Positions 15,901 through 24,617 of a stretch of DNA of 33,668 bases are shown here, in pieces; the stretch's first letter is position 1, and every line of letters begins with the position of its first letter. Below the pieces are notes generated by a model. That model ran no database searches. It worked only from the letters and a program-made list of their open reading frames with translations, and was not told where the DNA came from. Source of the DNA: Actinomycetota bacterium (GTDB taxonomy: Bacteria > Actinomycetota > Acidimicrobiia > IMCC26256 > PALSA-555); contig PLJD01000028.1 of NCBI GenBank assembly GCA_003140175.1, forward strand, positions 1 to 33,668, in the 5' to 3' direction. The position numbers and the translations under genes are program-made.

Positions 15901-18027
15901 GTGTCTCGACGGGTTTTGCCCCGTCCTTACTTCACGGCGGTCCCGCTCTTACGCGACGCTGCGATCGTCGCCCGATGCACGAGACGTCGACCATTCGACG
16001 ACGCCCCACGCGTCGCGGCCGTCCCTGAGCGGCGTCTGCGCGATGCGACCCGAAGTCCTCAGCCCCGAGCCCACCCGAGCCGGAACTCTCCCCCCGGCTC
16101 CACCCTCGACCGCCACCCGGCGACGACGGGCCATCCGCGCCCACGGCCGCGCCACCCGACCCGTCCGACCTGGGAGTGGACCGCTCTGCTCGTGCTCCTC
16201 GGGATCACCGCGGTGCTGTACCTATGGGGTCTCAGCGCGTCGGGCTGGGCGAACAGCTATTACTCGGCCGCGGTGCAGGCGGGGACGAGGAGTTGGAAGG
16301 CGTTCTTCTTCGGCTCGTTGGACGCGGCGAACTTCATCACTGTGGACAAGTCACCGGTGTTCCTGTGGCCGATGGAGGTCTCCGCCCGAGTCTTCGGGTT
16401 GAGCTCGTGGAGCATCCTCGTCCCCCAGGCCCTCGAAGGGGTGGCCACGGTGGGACTGCTCTACGCGACGGTCCGGCGCTGGTTCGGTCCGCCGAGTGCC
16501 TTGCTCGCCGGGGCGATCGTCGCGTTGACGCCGGTTGCGGGCCTGATCTTTCGCTACAACAACCCTGACGCGCTCCTGTTGCTCCTCCTCACCGCCAGCG
16601 CGTACGCGCTGACCCGGGCATTGGAGAATGGCAGCGGGCGGTGGCTGACCATTGCCTTCGCGTTGATCGGCTTCGGGTTCCTCGCCAAGATGCTCCAGAC
16701 GCTGATGGTCGTGCCACCGTTCGCGTTCGTCTATCTCACGGCGGCCCCACCGACGTTGGCCCGTCGTCTTCGCCAGCTCCTCGTGGCCGGTCTGGCGATG
16801 CTGGTGAGTGCGGGCTGGTGGATCGCCGCGGTCCAGCTCACCCCCGGCGCCGACCGCCCGTATATCGGTGGGTCGCAGAACAACAGCCTTTGGAACCTGA
16901 TCTTCGGGTACAACGGCTTTGGACGGCTGACCGGCAACGAGGCCGGCAGCGTCGGGGGTGGCGCTCGGGCGGGAAGCCGTTGGGGTCCGACCGGTCTGAC
17001 CCGTCTCTTCAACGCGAGCTTCGGCGGTCAGATCTCTTGGCTGTTGCCGGCTGCCGGGATTCTGCTCTGCGCGGGATTGGCGACCACGTGGCGCCGCTCC
17101 AGGACGGACCGAACGCGCTCCGCACTTGTGCTCTGGGGAGGTTGGCTGTTCGTCACCGGGACCGCGTTCAGCCTCGGACAAGGAATCATTCACCCGTACT
17201 ACACCGTCGCGCTCGCCCCCGCGATTGGGGCCGTCGTGAGCATCGGCGCTGTCGCACTGTGGCGTCAGCGAAGCCGGGCGGCCTGGTACGGGCTGGTCGC
17301 GGCCTTCGTCGCGACGGTCGTGTGGTCCGACCACCTGCTCGCTCGAACGCCGACCTGGCATCCGTGGCTCCGCACCGTGTTGGTAGTCGGCGGCGTCGCG
17401 GTCAGTGGCGCGCTACTGGTGTGGCCGTTCATCGCCCGGCGGCCATCTCGTCTCGTCGTCGCGGTGGCGGTCGTCCTCGCATTGCTCGGTCCGGGGACGT
17501 ACACCCTCGCGACCGCCACGACACCTCATAGCGGCGCCATCCCGTCGGCGGGACCGGCGACGGCTGGGGCTGGTCCGGGAGGGCCCCCGCCGACCGGGGG
17601 ACGCGGCAGCGGGCCGGGCGGAACGGCCGGGGCCAACCGCGCTCTGGGCGGTGGCCTGCTCGACGGCACCTCGGTGAGTTCGCAACTCCGGTCGTACCTC
17701 ACAGCCCAACACTCGACGACCGCCTGGCTGGCGGCGACGGTCGACGCCAACAACGCGGCGAGCTATCAGCTGGCGACCGGCGAGCCCGTCATGGCCATCG
17801 GTGGCTTCAACGGCACCGATCCCGCGCCCACGCTTGCTCAGTTCGAGCGCGACGTCGCCGCGCACAAGGTCGACTTCTTCCTCGCGGCGGGCGGGTCCGG
17901 TTTCGGCAGTGGGCCCGCCGGGCCCGGCCCGACGACGAGCACCGCGGCCGACCAGATCAGCGCCTGGGTTGCCGCCCACTTCAGCGCTCAGGTCGTCGCC
18001 GGCGTGACGCTCTACCGCCTTCGCTGA
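15901..18027 (+). CDS. ArnT/PMT-like glycosyltransferase family 39 membrane protein
   Basis: 708 residues from GTG 15901. From about residue 95 (TWEWTALLVLLGITAVLYLWGL) it is clearly of the ArnT/PMT_2 type found in actinobacteria: SGWANSYYSAAVQAGTRSWK, SLDAANFITVDKSP with the acidic loop, a dozen hydrophobic helices, then a Gly/Pro-rich linker (about residues 545-580) and an extracytoplasmic C-terminal domain (YLTAQHSTTAWLAATVDAN, GGFNGTDP, VDFFLAAGG). It should transfer a sugar from a polyprenyl-phosphate donor outside the membrane. The first 90 residues look non-native. An ATG at 16043 in another frame (MRPEVLSPEPTRAGTLPP) may be the true start joined by a frameshift, so the start is uncertain. 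Confidence 0.85.
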   Translation: MSRRVLPRPYFTAVPLLRDAAIVARCTRRRPFDDAPRVAAVPERRLRDATRSPQPRAHPSRNSPPGSTLDRHPATTGHPRPRPRHPTRPTWEWTALLVLLGITAVLYLWGLSASGWANSYYSAAVQAGTRSWKAFFFGSLDAANFITVDKSPVFLWPMEVSARVFGLSSWSILVPQALEGVATVGLLYATVRRWFGPPSALLAGAIVALTPVAGLIFRYNNPDALLLLLLTASAYALTRALENGSGRWLTIAFALIGFGFLAKMLQTLMVVPPFAFVYLTAAPPTLARRLRQLLVAGLAMLVSAGWWIAAVQLTPGADRPYIGGSQNNSLWNLIFGYNGFGRLTGNEAGSVGGGARAGSRWGPTGLTRLFNASFGGQISWLLPAAGILLCAGLATTWRRSRTDRTRSALVLWGGWLFVTGTAFSLGQGIIHPYYTVALAPAIGAVVSIGAVALWRQRSRAAWYGLVAAFVATVVWSDHLLARTPTWHPWLRTVLVVGGVAVSGALLVWPFIARRPSRLVVAVAVVLALLGPGTYTLATATTPHSGAIPSAGPATAGAGPGGPPPTGGRGSGPGGTAGANRALGGGLLDGTSVSSQLRSYLTAQHSTTAWLAATVDANNAASYQLATGEPVMAIGGFNGTDPAPTLAQFERDVAAHKVDFFLAAGGSGFGSGPAGPGPTTSTAADQISAWVAAHFSAQVVAGVTLYRLR
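15926..15952 (+). promoter_or_regulatory. CTTAC repeats (22-bp spacing) before the probable ArnT start
   Basis: CTTAC at 15926-15930 and again at 15948-15952, spaced by two helical turns. The motif resembles the elements before the response-regulator and YceI-like genes. If it is a promoter site, translation would have to begin downstream of it, for example near 16043. Weak evidence. Confidence 0.25.
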
Positions 18028-18070
18028 CCGAGAGCTGACCCGAGTATCACGGCCTGCGGTGCGCAAGCCA

Positions 18071-18085
18071 CCACCCCCGCGGTGG
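18071..18085. terminator. short hairpin between convergent genes
   Basis: CCACC (18071-18075) pairs with GGTGG (18081-18085) around a 5-base loop, between the convergent ArnT-like and oxidoreductase genes. There is no T-tract; termination is a guess from position. Confidence 0.25.
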
Positions 18086-18137
18086 GGTGCCGGTCAACGG
18101 GTCGGGTCGAGGCGGCCGCCGGTCGGTACGGCGATCG

Positions 18138-19124
18138 CTATGCGAACGGGCGCATCGCCGGCTTCCCGCTCGCGATGGACTGCTGCGTCGCTACGGAGAG
18201 TCCCAGCGCCTCGATGGCGCGCTCGGCGCTGAGCAGACCCGGGTCGGCGGCACCGCGCAGGGAGTCGACGAAGTATCGACACTCCGCTTCGTACGGATTG
18301 ATGTCGCCGAGCGTGAGCTGGGCCGGTGCCCCTCGAGTCGGGTAGGACATCACGGTCGTCGCGGGCGGCCCGTCGGTGAAGAATCGGGTGGTGATCTCGA
18401 GGGCTAGATCCTCGCCCACGATCTGGAAGCCGATGCTGTAGGGAAAGCTCGGCGGCATGACGCCGCTCGCTTCGACCTGGGCGACGACTTCGGGGTATCG
18501 GAGCGTGGCGAAGACGTGCCCCGGGCGTCCGTCGCCAACCGGACTGGCAACGGCGTCGACTTGATCGGGCTCGCCGAAGAGCCAGGTGAGGACGTCGAAG
18601 TCGAAGGTCATGAGTTCCGTCGTGGGATCGCTGTAGTGAGCCTTGTGATCGACGCCATCGGGTCGAAGGTAGGAACCGAGCCGGTACGCGCGAGCCGCGA
18701 TGGGTCTCCCCAACTCGCCAGCTGCGAGGGCCGCCTTGATGTGCTGATACGCGGGAAGGGACCGCATCAGTAGCCCGACCAGCAGCAGCCGAGCATTCGC
18801 TTTGGCAGTCTCCAGCATCCCCCGGGCGTCATCGAGCGTGCCGGCCAATGGCGTCTCGCAGAACACAGGCTTGCCCGCGTTGAGGGCCCGTGTGACGAAC
18901 TCGCGATGGACCGGTGTGGGCAGGCACACATCAACGGCATCAATGGAACGGTCGAGAGCCTGCTGAAGATCCTCGGTCGCGATGCCACCGACCGCCTGGG
19001 CGACCGGTTCCACCCTCTCTCGGGTCCGGCCAAAGATGACCGCGACCTCAACACCTGGCACCGCGGCATACGCGTGAGCGTGCATTTCGCCCATCGATCC
19101 CGCGCCGAGAATTGCGATCCGCAT
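18138..19124 (-). CDS. Gfo/Idh/MocA family NAD(P)-dependent oxidoreductase
   Basis: 328 residues from ATG 19124 (MRIAILGAGSMGEMHAHAYAAVPG); a start six codons earlier is possible, but the dinucleotide-binding strand begins here. The Rossmann motif GAGSMG is intact. The usual EKP motif reads ETP (FCETPLAGT), so the conserved lysine is replaced by Thr, which may change catalysis. The C-terminal half has the expected beta-sheet substrate domain (TFDFDVLTWLFGEPD, YSIGFQIVGEDLALEI). Family members oxidise or reduce sugars, inositols and related polyols in the cytosol. No sugar-pathway genes are adjacent, so the substrate is open. Confidence 0.9.
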   Translation of the reverse strand: MRIAILGAGSMGEMHAHAYAAVPGVEVAVIFGRTRERVEPVAQAVGGIATEDLQQALDRSIDAVDVCLPTPVHREFVTRALNAGKPVFCETPLAGTLDDARGMLETAKANARLLLVGLLMRSLPAYQHIKAALAAGELGRPIAARAYRLGSYLRPDGVDHKAHYSDPTTELMTFDFDVLTWLFGEPDQVDAVASPVGDGRPGHVFATLRYPEVVAQVEASGVMPPSFPYSIGFQIVGEDLALEITTRFFTDGPPATTVMSYPTRGAPAQLTLGDINPYEAECRYFVDSLRGAADPGLLSAERAIEALGLSVATQQSIASGKPAMRPFA

Positions 19125-19793
19125 CCCGCCAGCGTGCAGCAACTCGAAATTCGCGTCAACCGAGGCCGATGCGCTTTTTCACCGCACCTCTAACTCAACC
19201 CCGAACGAGTTCTGTCAAGAACCCGCGGTGGACCTGAGGGTGGGTTGCCGACACAACTCCACGGCTCCGACCGCACGGGGTCACACGGCCAAAGGTGGTC
19301 GCTTCTTCCCACGCTAACCCAGCCGACTTCCCATGGGGTCTGACCTTCATCCCGGCATTCGGTACGCTCGTGGTGGTCTGGGCCGCATATTGGTATCTTG
19401 TGGGGTATCAAAACTTGATCACATCGCTGACCTGCGAGTTCGCAGGAGCGTGCCGTAGATCGAGTTGTGAATTCTGAGACTCCTGCGGCTTATGAGGTTT
19501 GTACCCCGCCTCCAGCGGCGACGATCCGGTCTTTCACGAGCCAGCAAGAAATCGCTGGTCAAGGCCTGATCGAGTTTTGACACCCCACACGCCACCGACC
19601 AGCGGGTCACGATCGCTCGCATCGGTCAGGCACCGTTCGGTTGGGACGACCGCGAAGAGGTCTGACGGTTGACCGTGCCGCTCGAAACGGAGTCCAGCCG
19701 ACCCGCTCGCGACTCTGCGACTCGCGACTGAAGGCGAAAACCAGCGCGACCCGACTTCTTTTTAGCCCCGAATCTCAGGGTCGCCGCGTCTGG
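19125..19793. other. intergenic region containing the MITE-like element
   Basis: About 670 bases without a supported gene. The inverted-repeat element at 19399-19589 occupies part of it. Local base composition is visibly less GC-rich than in neighbouring genes. Confidence 0.6.
19399..19589. mobile_element. MITE-like element of about 190 bp with 23-bp imperfect terminal inverted repeats
   Basis: The left end 19399-19421 begins TGTGGGGTATCAAAACT. The right end 19567-19589, read on the other strand, begins TGTGGGGTGTCAAAACT. The 23-bp ends differ at two positions. No transposase fits inside; the only frame, on the minus strand, is unrecognised. I see no target-site duplication, so the element may be old or a deletion derivative of a full insertion sequence. 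An internal short hairpin, CCAGC with GCTGG, lies near 19540-19558. Confidence 0.6.
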
Positions 19794-20423
19794 TCAGCCC
19801 TGAAGGCTGAATGGCGGATAGTGATCAGTCACCAACAGAAACGCGTATCCGAGGACCCGGTTGTGCCAACGCATCACGCCGACGATGAAGTCAAATGCCC
19901 ACCGCGGATAGCGACCGGTGATCAGAATTGAGAACCAAGCGACAATCACGACAACGATGCCCGCAATATCAAGGGCGATGAGAACGATGTAATGCGGAAT
20001 CGCGAGCAGCCATTTCACGAGCGGCAGCCAGCGATTGAGCTGAGCCGGGACGTCCGGATAGGCCATGTCTAAGTGAACGCTCTGATCCTCGTCGGTCGAG
20101 GGGTACTCGTCTCGGAGGAGAAGGAGAAAGGCTCCCACTCGGTTGTGCAACCGGAGAAGCGCGAGATTCCAGTCGAACCACCAACGGGGGTACTTCTCGC
20201 GAAAGAGGATCATCAGCAATGGTGCGAAGAACAGCAGACCGCCGGCGGCGATGAAGCCACCACGGCTGGTGCCAACGAAGAGCCCACCGCCGTTCACGGT
20301 CGAAAGAATGATGATGATCGGGATGGCGACGAAGATTCGGAAGAACGTCGTCACACGGTTGAGATCACGATCCGGATAGTCGACAGTGAAGTCGATCGGA
20401 TATCCATCGGCAGTTGGTTGCAT
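19794..20423 (-). CDS. DUF4389 membrane protein
   Basis: 209 residues. The sequence has a twofold internal layout: DYPDRDLNRVTTFFRIFVAIPIIIIL and LNRWLPLVKWLLAIPHYIVLIALDIAG each introduce a hydrophobic hairpin, followed by FREKYPRWWFDWNLALLRLHNRVGAFLLLL and ITGRYPRWAFDFIVGVMRWHNRVLGYAFLL. The repeated YPRW-FD-...-R-HNRV-...-LL pattern is characteristic of DUF4389. The protein should be an inner-membrane protein with about four to six helices. Function is unknown. It stands alone, with no operon partner. The two halves look like an ancient duplication. Confidence 0.9.
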   Translation of the reverse strand: MQPTADGYPIDFTVDYPDRDLNRVTTFFRIFVAIPIIIILSTVNGGGLFVGTSRGGFIAAGGLLFFAPLLMILFREKYPRWWFDWNLALLRLHNRVGAFLLLLRDEYPSTDEDQSVHLDMAYPDVPAQLNRWLPLVKWLLAIPHYIVLIALDIAGIVVVIVAWFSILITGRYPRWAFDFIVGVMRWHNRVLGYAFLLVTDHYPPFSLQG

Positions 20424-21283
20424 GGCTTGCCTCGATCCTGGATGGTTGCGGGTCGGCCGACGCGAGGGAGATGGCTCGTCCCCAATTTGTAGCCGACGGA
20501 TTCGGTCAGTACCCGCTTTCAGTCGGACCGGGCTGGGCTCACTGGTCGAGCAGTTCCGGTGGGCTCGGGCGATTGGTGACGAGCGCGGCCCACGAGACGC
20601 GGGCGCCCGGCCGGCGCCCGGCGCATGATTCGCGATCTTCAGAACCGCGAGTCGATCTCCGCCGGACTAGCCCGTGAAGACGAGCGTACGTTCGGAATAG
20701 GCGCGCGACCGCGTCCGCCCTAAGTCCTGGGATGCTGACGGGAGTGTCATGGGTGCAGGGGTAGTCGGTGCCCAGTTCGGCTTGGGTGTTGTGGCGCCAG
20801 GCCAGGGTGGGCTACCGACAGAACTCCGCGACCCTGCCCGGGGCGGTCATCGGGGGGCAGGGACTCCGGGCAGATCCCGCGCTAGCCCCCGCAATTTCCC
20901 ACCGGATAAATCAGGCTCTGAAGGTACCGCGAGGAGACGGGGCGTGGTCGACGCCTCCCGCAGTCCCGCAAGTCGTGTTGGCGTCCCTTGACGACCCGGA
21001 CGCGGTCAATCGTGTAGGGACCCACCTGGGGGTTAGCAGGCCCTCGTCACCACGACTTATCGTCTCGCCGACCAACGCGACACCCCAGAGCTGCGGTTGC
21101 TTGGGGCAAAGCCCCATGCGCTCCGCTGATAACCAGGGATGAGCTGCTCTCGAGTTCCTCGGCGTTGAGGGCCCGCCGCCAAACGCTCGTCACTGGGACG
21201 AAGGGCTGCCCTGTGCTGTCGGACTGCGCCGAATGAGCGCGGATGCTCGAGCTGTCACGCCACGGCGTAGTCCTAGTGAACAG
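20424..21283. other. about 860 bp without a convincing gene
   Basis: Frames of 70-125 codons exist on the plus strand (for example 20768-21142), but their products have no recognisable domain and are rich in Pro, Ser and Arg as in random high-GC frames. One short hairpin, GGGGC-AAA-GCCCC, lies at 21103-21115. The region may be decayed remains of whatever preceded the EAL stub. Confidence 0.5.
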
Positions 21284-21424
21284 TCAAAGGAGGCTGGTCG
21301 TTCGGACTGGGGCGGGCGCCCCGAGGAGGTATCCCTGGGCGTAGTCGACGCCGTAGTCGCGGAGGAAGGCGAGCGTCTCGTCGTCTTCGACGACCAGAAC
21401 CTCCACGCTGCGGGGAAGTTCAGA
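21284..21424 (-). pseudogene. C-terminal stub of an EAL-domain cyclic di-GMP phosphodiesterase
   Basis: On the minus strand, 46 codons read SELPRSVEV, then VEDDETLAFLRDYGV, DYAQGYLLGAPAP and the stop at 21284. This matches the last part of EAL domains, where VEDEETL...GVDYAQGYLLGRP is the normal ending. The frame is closed immediately upstream by a TAG at 21425-21427, and the rest of the domain is absent on this side. The stub ends next to the start of the methyltransferase gene at 21439, so it marks a breakpoint between resident and acquired DNA. It is too short to fold or act. Confidence 0.8.
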
Positions 21425-21438
21425 CTACCGTTGTCGGG

Positions 21439-22164
21439 GTGGGTGACCCGGTCCGCGAGCAATGGGTCGCCACGGCCGCCGCGGGCAAGAGCTTTGCGGA
21501 GGTGGGCGGCCTGTGGGGAACGATCAACGAGCAGGTCACTGTCGCCGCCCGCGCCGGGGCGACCGCCACCACGATGATCGATATGGTGCCCAGCGACGGG
21601 AGCGATGAGAACCTTTGGAAGCTGTTCTGCGAGCGCGCCGCCTCGCTCGGCGTGACCGATACCACCTGCGTGCAGGGCAGCATCGATGACCCCGAGACGG
21701 TGCAGCGCGTCGGCAGCTTCGACGTCGTCTCCTGCAGTGGCGTCCTTTACCACTGCCCCAATCCCCTGTCCACGCTGCGCCAGCTGCGCGCAATCACGCG
21801 CGAGACGCTCATCCTAGGAACGGCGTCGATGCCGGAGACGGTATCCAACGCGGCCGGGACCGTCTCCGTCGAAACGGGCGCCGCGCTACTCGTCCCCGCC
21901 CTGACCCAGAGCCAGCGCGCCGTGCTAGGGCAGTGGCTGCGCGAGATCGGCGGCGTCCAGGCGCTCGGCGTCAACTATCCGATGCAGACGGACTGGGCCC
22001 TGGACGACTATGGCGCGTGGTGGTGGTTCTTCACTCGCGACTACGTCGCCGCACTGCTGCGCATCGCCGGCTTCGAGGTGGAGACCGTCGCGAGCTACTG
22101 GGAAGGGCGGGCGACGCTCTACCTCGCCAGGACCGCGGGGTCTCCCCCGCCACCCGCGTCCTAA
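21439..22164 (+). CDS. SAM-dependent methyltransferase, glycan-island paralogue 1
   Basis: 241 residues from GTG 21439. The class I methyltransferase fold is suggested by SFAEVGGLWG at motif I (a glycine loop of unusual form), TTMIDMVPSD as the acidic second strand, and FDVVSCSGVLYHCPNPLSTL at motif IV. The C-terminal half (DDYGAWWWFFTRDYVAALLRIAGFEVETV) is typical of methyltransferases acting on sugars or other small groups near lipid or glycan pathways. It shares the C-x-GV-x-YH-x-PNP signature with the methyltransferase at 29705 on the opposite strand, so the two are related. Its stop overlaps the ATG of the next glycosyltransferase (TAATG). No good ribosome site precedes the GTG, and the gene begins right at the island border. 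Confidence 0.83.
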   Translation: MGDPVREQWVATAAAGKSFAEVGGLWGTINEQVTVAARAGATATTMIDMVPSDGSDENLWKLFCERAASLGVTDTTCVQGSIDDPETVQRVGSFDVVSCSGVLYHCPNPLSTLRQLRAITRETLILGTASMPETVSNAAGTVSVETGAALLVPALTQSQRAVLGQWLREIGGVQALGVNYPMQTDWALDDYGAWWWFFTRDYVAALLRIAGFEVETVASYWEGRATLYLARTAGSPPPPAS

Positions 22165-24485
22165 TGGCGCCCGCGACGCGGCCCCGGGAGCGGTCGGGGA
22201 CCATCTGCTTCGTGACAACCGACTTCGCCGGCGTGATCCGCAACGGCGGGATCGGCACGCACTACTGGCTCATGAGCCGGCTGCTCGCTCGGTGCGGCTG
22301 GGAGGTCCACGTCCTCTTCTGCGGCGGCGTCGACGACGAGGAGCGGCTGCGCGAGGCGCCCGCGGTACTGGCCCGCGAAGGGATCATATTCACCGTGCTC
22401 GAGGACCTTCCCGCGCCGCCCGGGGCCGCAATCCGCCACTTCGGCGGCGACGCCACTACGCTGGTTCTCAGCGAGCAGGTCCTTGAGGCGCTTGAGGAGC
22501 TGCATGCCGAGCACAGGTTCGACCTCGTCGAGTTCCCTGACTGGGGCGCGCTGGGCCTGAGGCCGATTCAGGCCAAGGCCGCTGGTGACGCGCTGCTCGA
22601 CGTCCCGCTCGCCGTCAAGCTGCACAGCACGACCCAGTGGCAGCGGGAGGGCAACTTGCAGCTGCGTCCCTCCCCGCGCGACCTGAAGATGGAGTTCTGC
22701 GAGCGCTACGCGTTCGAGCACGCCGACATCCAGTTCAGCCCCTCACGCTACATGCTCGACTACACCCGGAGGGTGGATTGGACAGTCCGCGACGACGCCG
22801 CCGTCGCCTATCCGTATCCCGATCCTGAGCCCGAGTTGACCGTGCAGGTGCCCGAGATCCGCGAGCTCGTGTTCTTTGGGCGGCTCGAACGGCGCAAGGG
22901 GCTGCATCTCTTCCTCGACGCGCTCGACACCGTCGAGCCCGGCATGCCCGCCCTGTTCCTCGGCAAGGACGCCCTAATCGACGGTCGCCGTGCCACCGAG
23001 CTGATCGCCGAGCGACTGGGTGACCGTCCCCACCGCATTGAGACCGAGCTCGACCGCGAGGGCGCCCTGGCGGAGCTGCGGCGCGGCGACCGGCTCGCCG
23101 TTATCGCCTCGCGCAGCGAGACCTTCGGCTTCACGGTCGCCGAGTGCGTCGCGAACCGCATTCCGTTCGTCGCTGCGCGCGCGGGCGGAATTCCGGAGGT
23201 CGTCGACCACCCCGAAGGCCGGCAGCGGTGGTTCTTCGAGCCCACCGCGGACGGGCTACGTGACATCCTGGTCCGCCGTTTGGTTGCTCCGGGGACCGAA
23301 GAGATCGAACTGCGGGCCGAGGTCGCCGCAGCCTGCGACCCGAAGCGCTGGAACGACCGAGTCGAGGCGATCTATCGCGGGCTCGTGGCGCGGCCGCCCC
23401 GTCCGTTGTCCGCGCGGGCCTCCGAACCAGCGACGGTGACCGTCGCGGTGTCGCATTACAACCACGACCGGTTCCTGCCCAGCGCGCTGGCCTCGCTGGC
23501 TGCACAGACCCGCCCGCCCGACGAGGTCATCGTCGTCGATGACGGCTCGACCTCGGAGACGGCACGCCGCGTGTTTGCCGAGCAGGCGACGCGCTACCCC
23601 GAGTGGACCTTCGTGCGGCAAGAAAATGCCGGGCCTGGCGTGGTCCGCAACCGCTGCCTCGACCGCGCCGTCGGCACCTACTTCCTACCCTTCGACTCCG
23701 ACAACATTGCGACGCCCCGGCTCGTTGAGCGGCTCGTCGAGGCAATGGAGCGCAACCCTTCGCGCGCCGCCACGACGTGCCATAACCTCGCCTTCGTCGA
23801 AGACGCCGACATCGAGGCCGGCGACTTCGTCTTCCGCTACTCGCCGACCGGCGGTCCCCGACTCTCGGCCTGCGTCGAGAACGTCTACGGCGACACCTGC
23901 GCGCTCTTCCGGGCGGAGTCGCTGCGCTCCGTTGGGGGATTCGAGGTGCACCGCTGGTCCCCCCACGAGGACTGGGAGACCTTCGTCAAGATGACCGTCC
24001 GCGGCCTCGAGGTCGAGATCCTTCCACGACCCCTCTTCTACTACCGGACCAACGTCGGGGGGCGCCTGCAGGAGCATCGCGGCGACCCAGCGATAACCTT
24101 TCGCCAACGCGCTCACATGATCGACGAGTTCTTCGCCGACGCCGAGCTGACCCCCCGGGAGCGGCGCGACCTGTGGGAGTGCCTGCTGGCCTTCGACCGC
24201 CTCTCCTGGGAGGGGCTCAACGAGCAGCTAGCCGAGCAGCGCCACTGGCACGACAGCCAGATGGAGGAGCTCAACGCCTGGGGCCGGAGTCAGCTCGAGG
24301 ACCTGCGCGCCCATCTCAACGAGAGGCTTGAGTCGGAGCGCTCCCGCGCCGAGGCGGCCGAGCGCGAGCTGGCGACCTGTGCGGCAACCGCCCCCCCGGT
24401 GCCCACCGTTCCGGACCGGCTGCTGGAGCGGGCGGTGCGCCTCGCCCGCCGTCTTGCCTCAGGCTTCTCACGCTCGGCGCCATGA
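22164..24485 (+). CDS. two-domain glycosyltransferase GT4-GT2 with C-terminal coiled coil
   Basis: 773 residues from ATG 22164; the frame is open further upstream, but that part lies inside the methyltransferase gene. Residues 1-400 are a GT4-type GT-B enzyme: NGGIGTHYWLMSRLLARCGW near the start, ELVFFGRLERRKG at about 233, and the EX7E motif ETFGFTVAE at about 317. Residues 423-680 are a GT2 GT-A enzyme: VDDGST at about 456, DSDN (DxD) at about 510 and the catalytic HEDWE at about 599. The end (about 685-735) is Glu/Arg-rich and likely a coiled coil, followed by a basic tail suited to membrane contact. The protein should add two different sugars in sequence to one acceptor. It is co-translated with the methyltransferase before it. 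The sugars and acceptor are unknown. Confidence 0.92.
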   Translation: MAPATRPRERSGTICFVTTDFAGVIRNGGIGTHYWLMSRLLARCGWEVHVLFCGGVDDEERLREAPAVLAREGIIFTVLEDLPAPPGAAIRHFGGDATTLVLSEQVLEALEELHAEHRFDLVEFPDWGALGLRPIQAKAAGDALLDVPLAVKLHSTTQWQREGNLQLRPSPRDLKMEFCERYAFEHADIQFSPSRYMLDYTRRVDWTVRDDAAVAYPYPDPEPELTVQVPEIRELVFFGRLERRKGLHLFLDALDTVEPGMPALFLGKDALIDGRRATELIAERLGDRPHRIETELDREGALAELRRGDRLAVIASRSETFGFTVAECVANRIPFVAARAGGIPEVVDHPEGRQRWFFEPTADGLRDILVRRLVAPGTEEIELRAEVAAACDPKRWNDRVEAIYRGLVARPPRPLSARASEPATVTVAVSHYNHDRFLPSALASLAAQTRPPDEVIVVDDGSTSETARRVFAEQATRYPEWTFVRQENAGPGVVRNRCLDRAVGTYFLPFDSDNIATPRLVERLVEAMERNPSRAATTCHNLAFVEDADIEAGDFVFRYSPTGGPRLSACVENVYGDTCALFRAESLRSVGGFEVHRWSPHEDWETFVKMTVRGLEVEILPRPLFYYRTNVGGRLQEHRGDPAITFRQRAHMIDEFFADAELTPRERRDLWECLLAFDRLSWEGLNEQLAEQRHWHDSQMEELNAWGRSQLEDLRAHLNERLESERSRAEAAERELATCAATAPPVPTVPDRLLERAVRLARRLASGFSRSAP

Positions 24486-24617
24486 AGGGGGCCCCGACAC
24501 CGCCGGGAGGCTGGCAGCGGACACAGGAAACGGCGCCGGCTCGAGGTGTAGGCAGATGGGCGCGGGTCAAACGACTCCAGCTCAGCGAGGCTCAGGGTGA
24601 AGGGTGTCATTAGTCGG

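Noticed and set aside
16351..17361. Minus-strand frame of 336 codons
   Set aside because: Antisense to the ArnT-like glycosyltransferase; composition typical of a shadow frame.
20768..21142. 124-codon plus-strand frame in the large gap
   Set aside because: No ribosome site, no domain, and overlapping frames of similar quality on both strands.
21425..21435. TACCGTTG near the left junction, also present at about 32500-32507, as a possible attachment-site repeat
   Set aside because: Only 8 bp and not placed at the exact borders; no integrase gene in the island, so it is likely chance.
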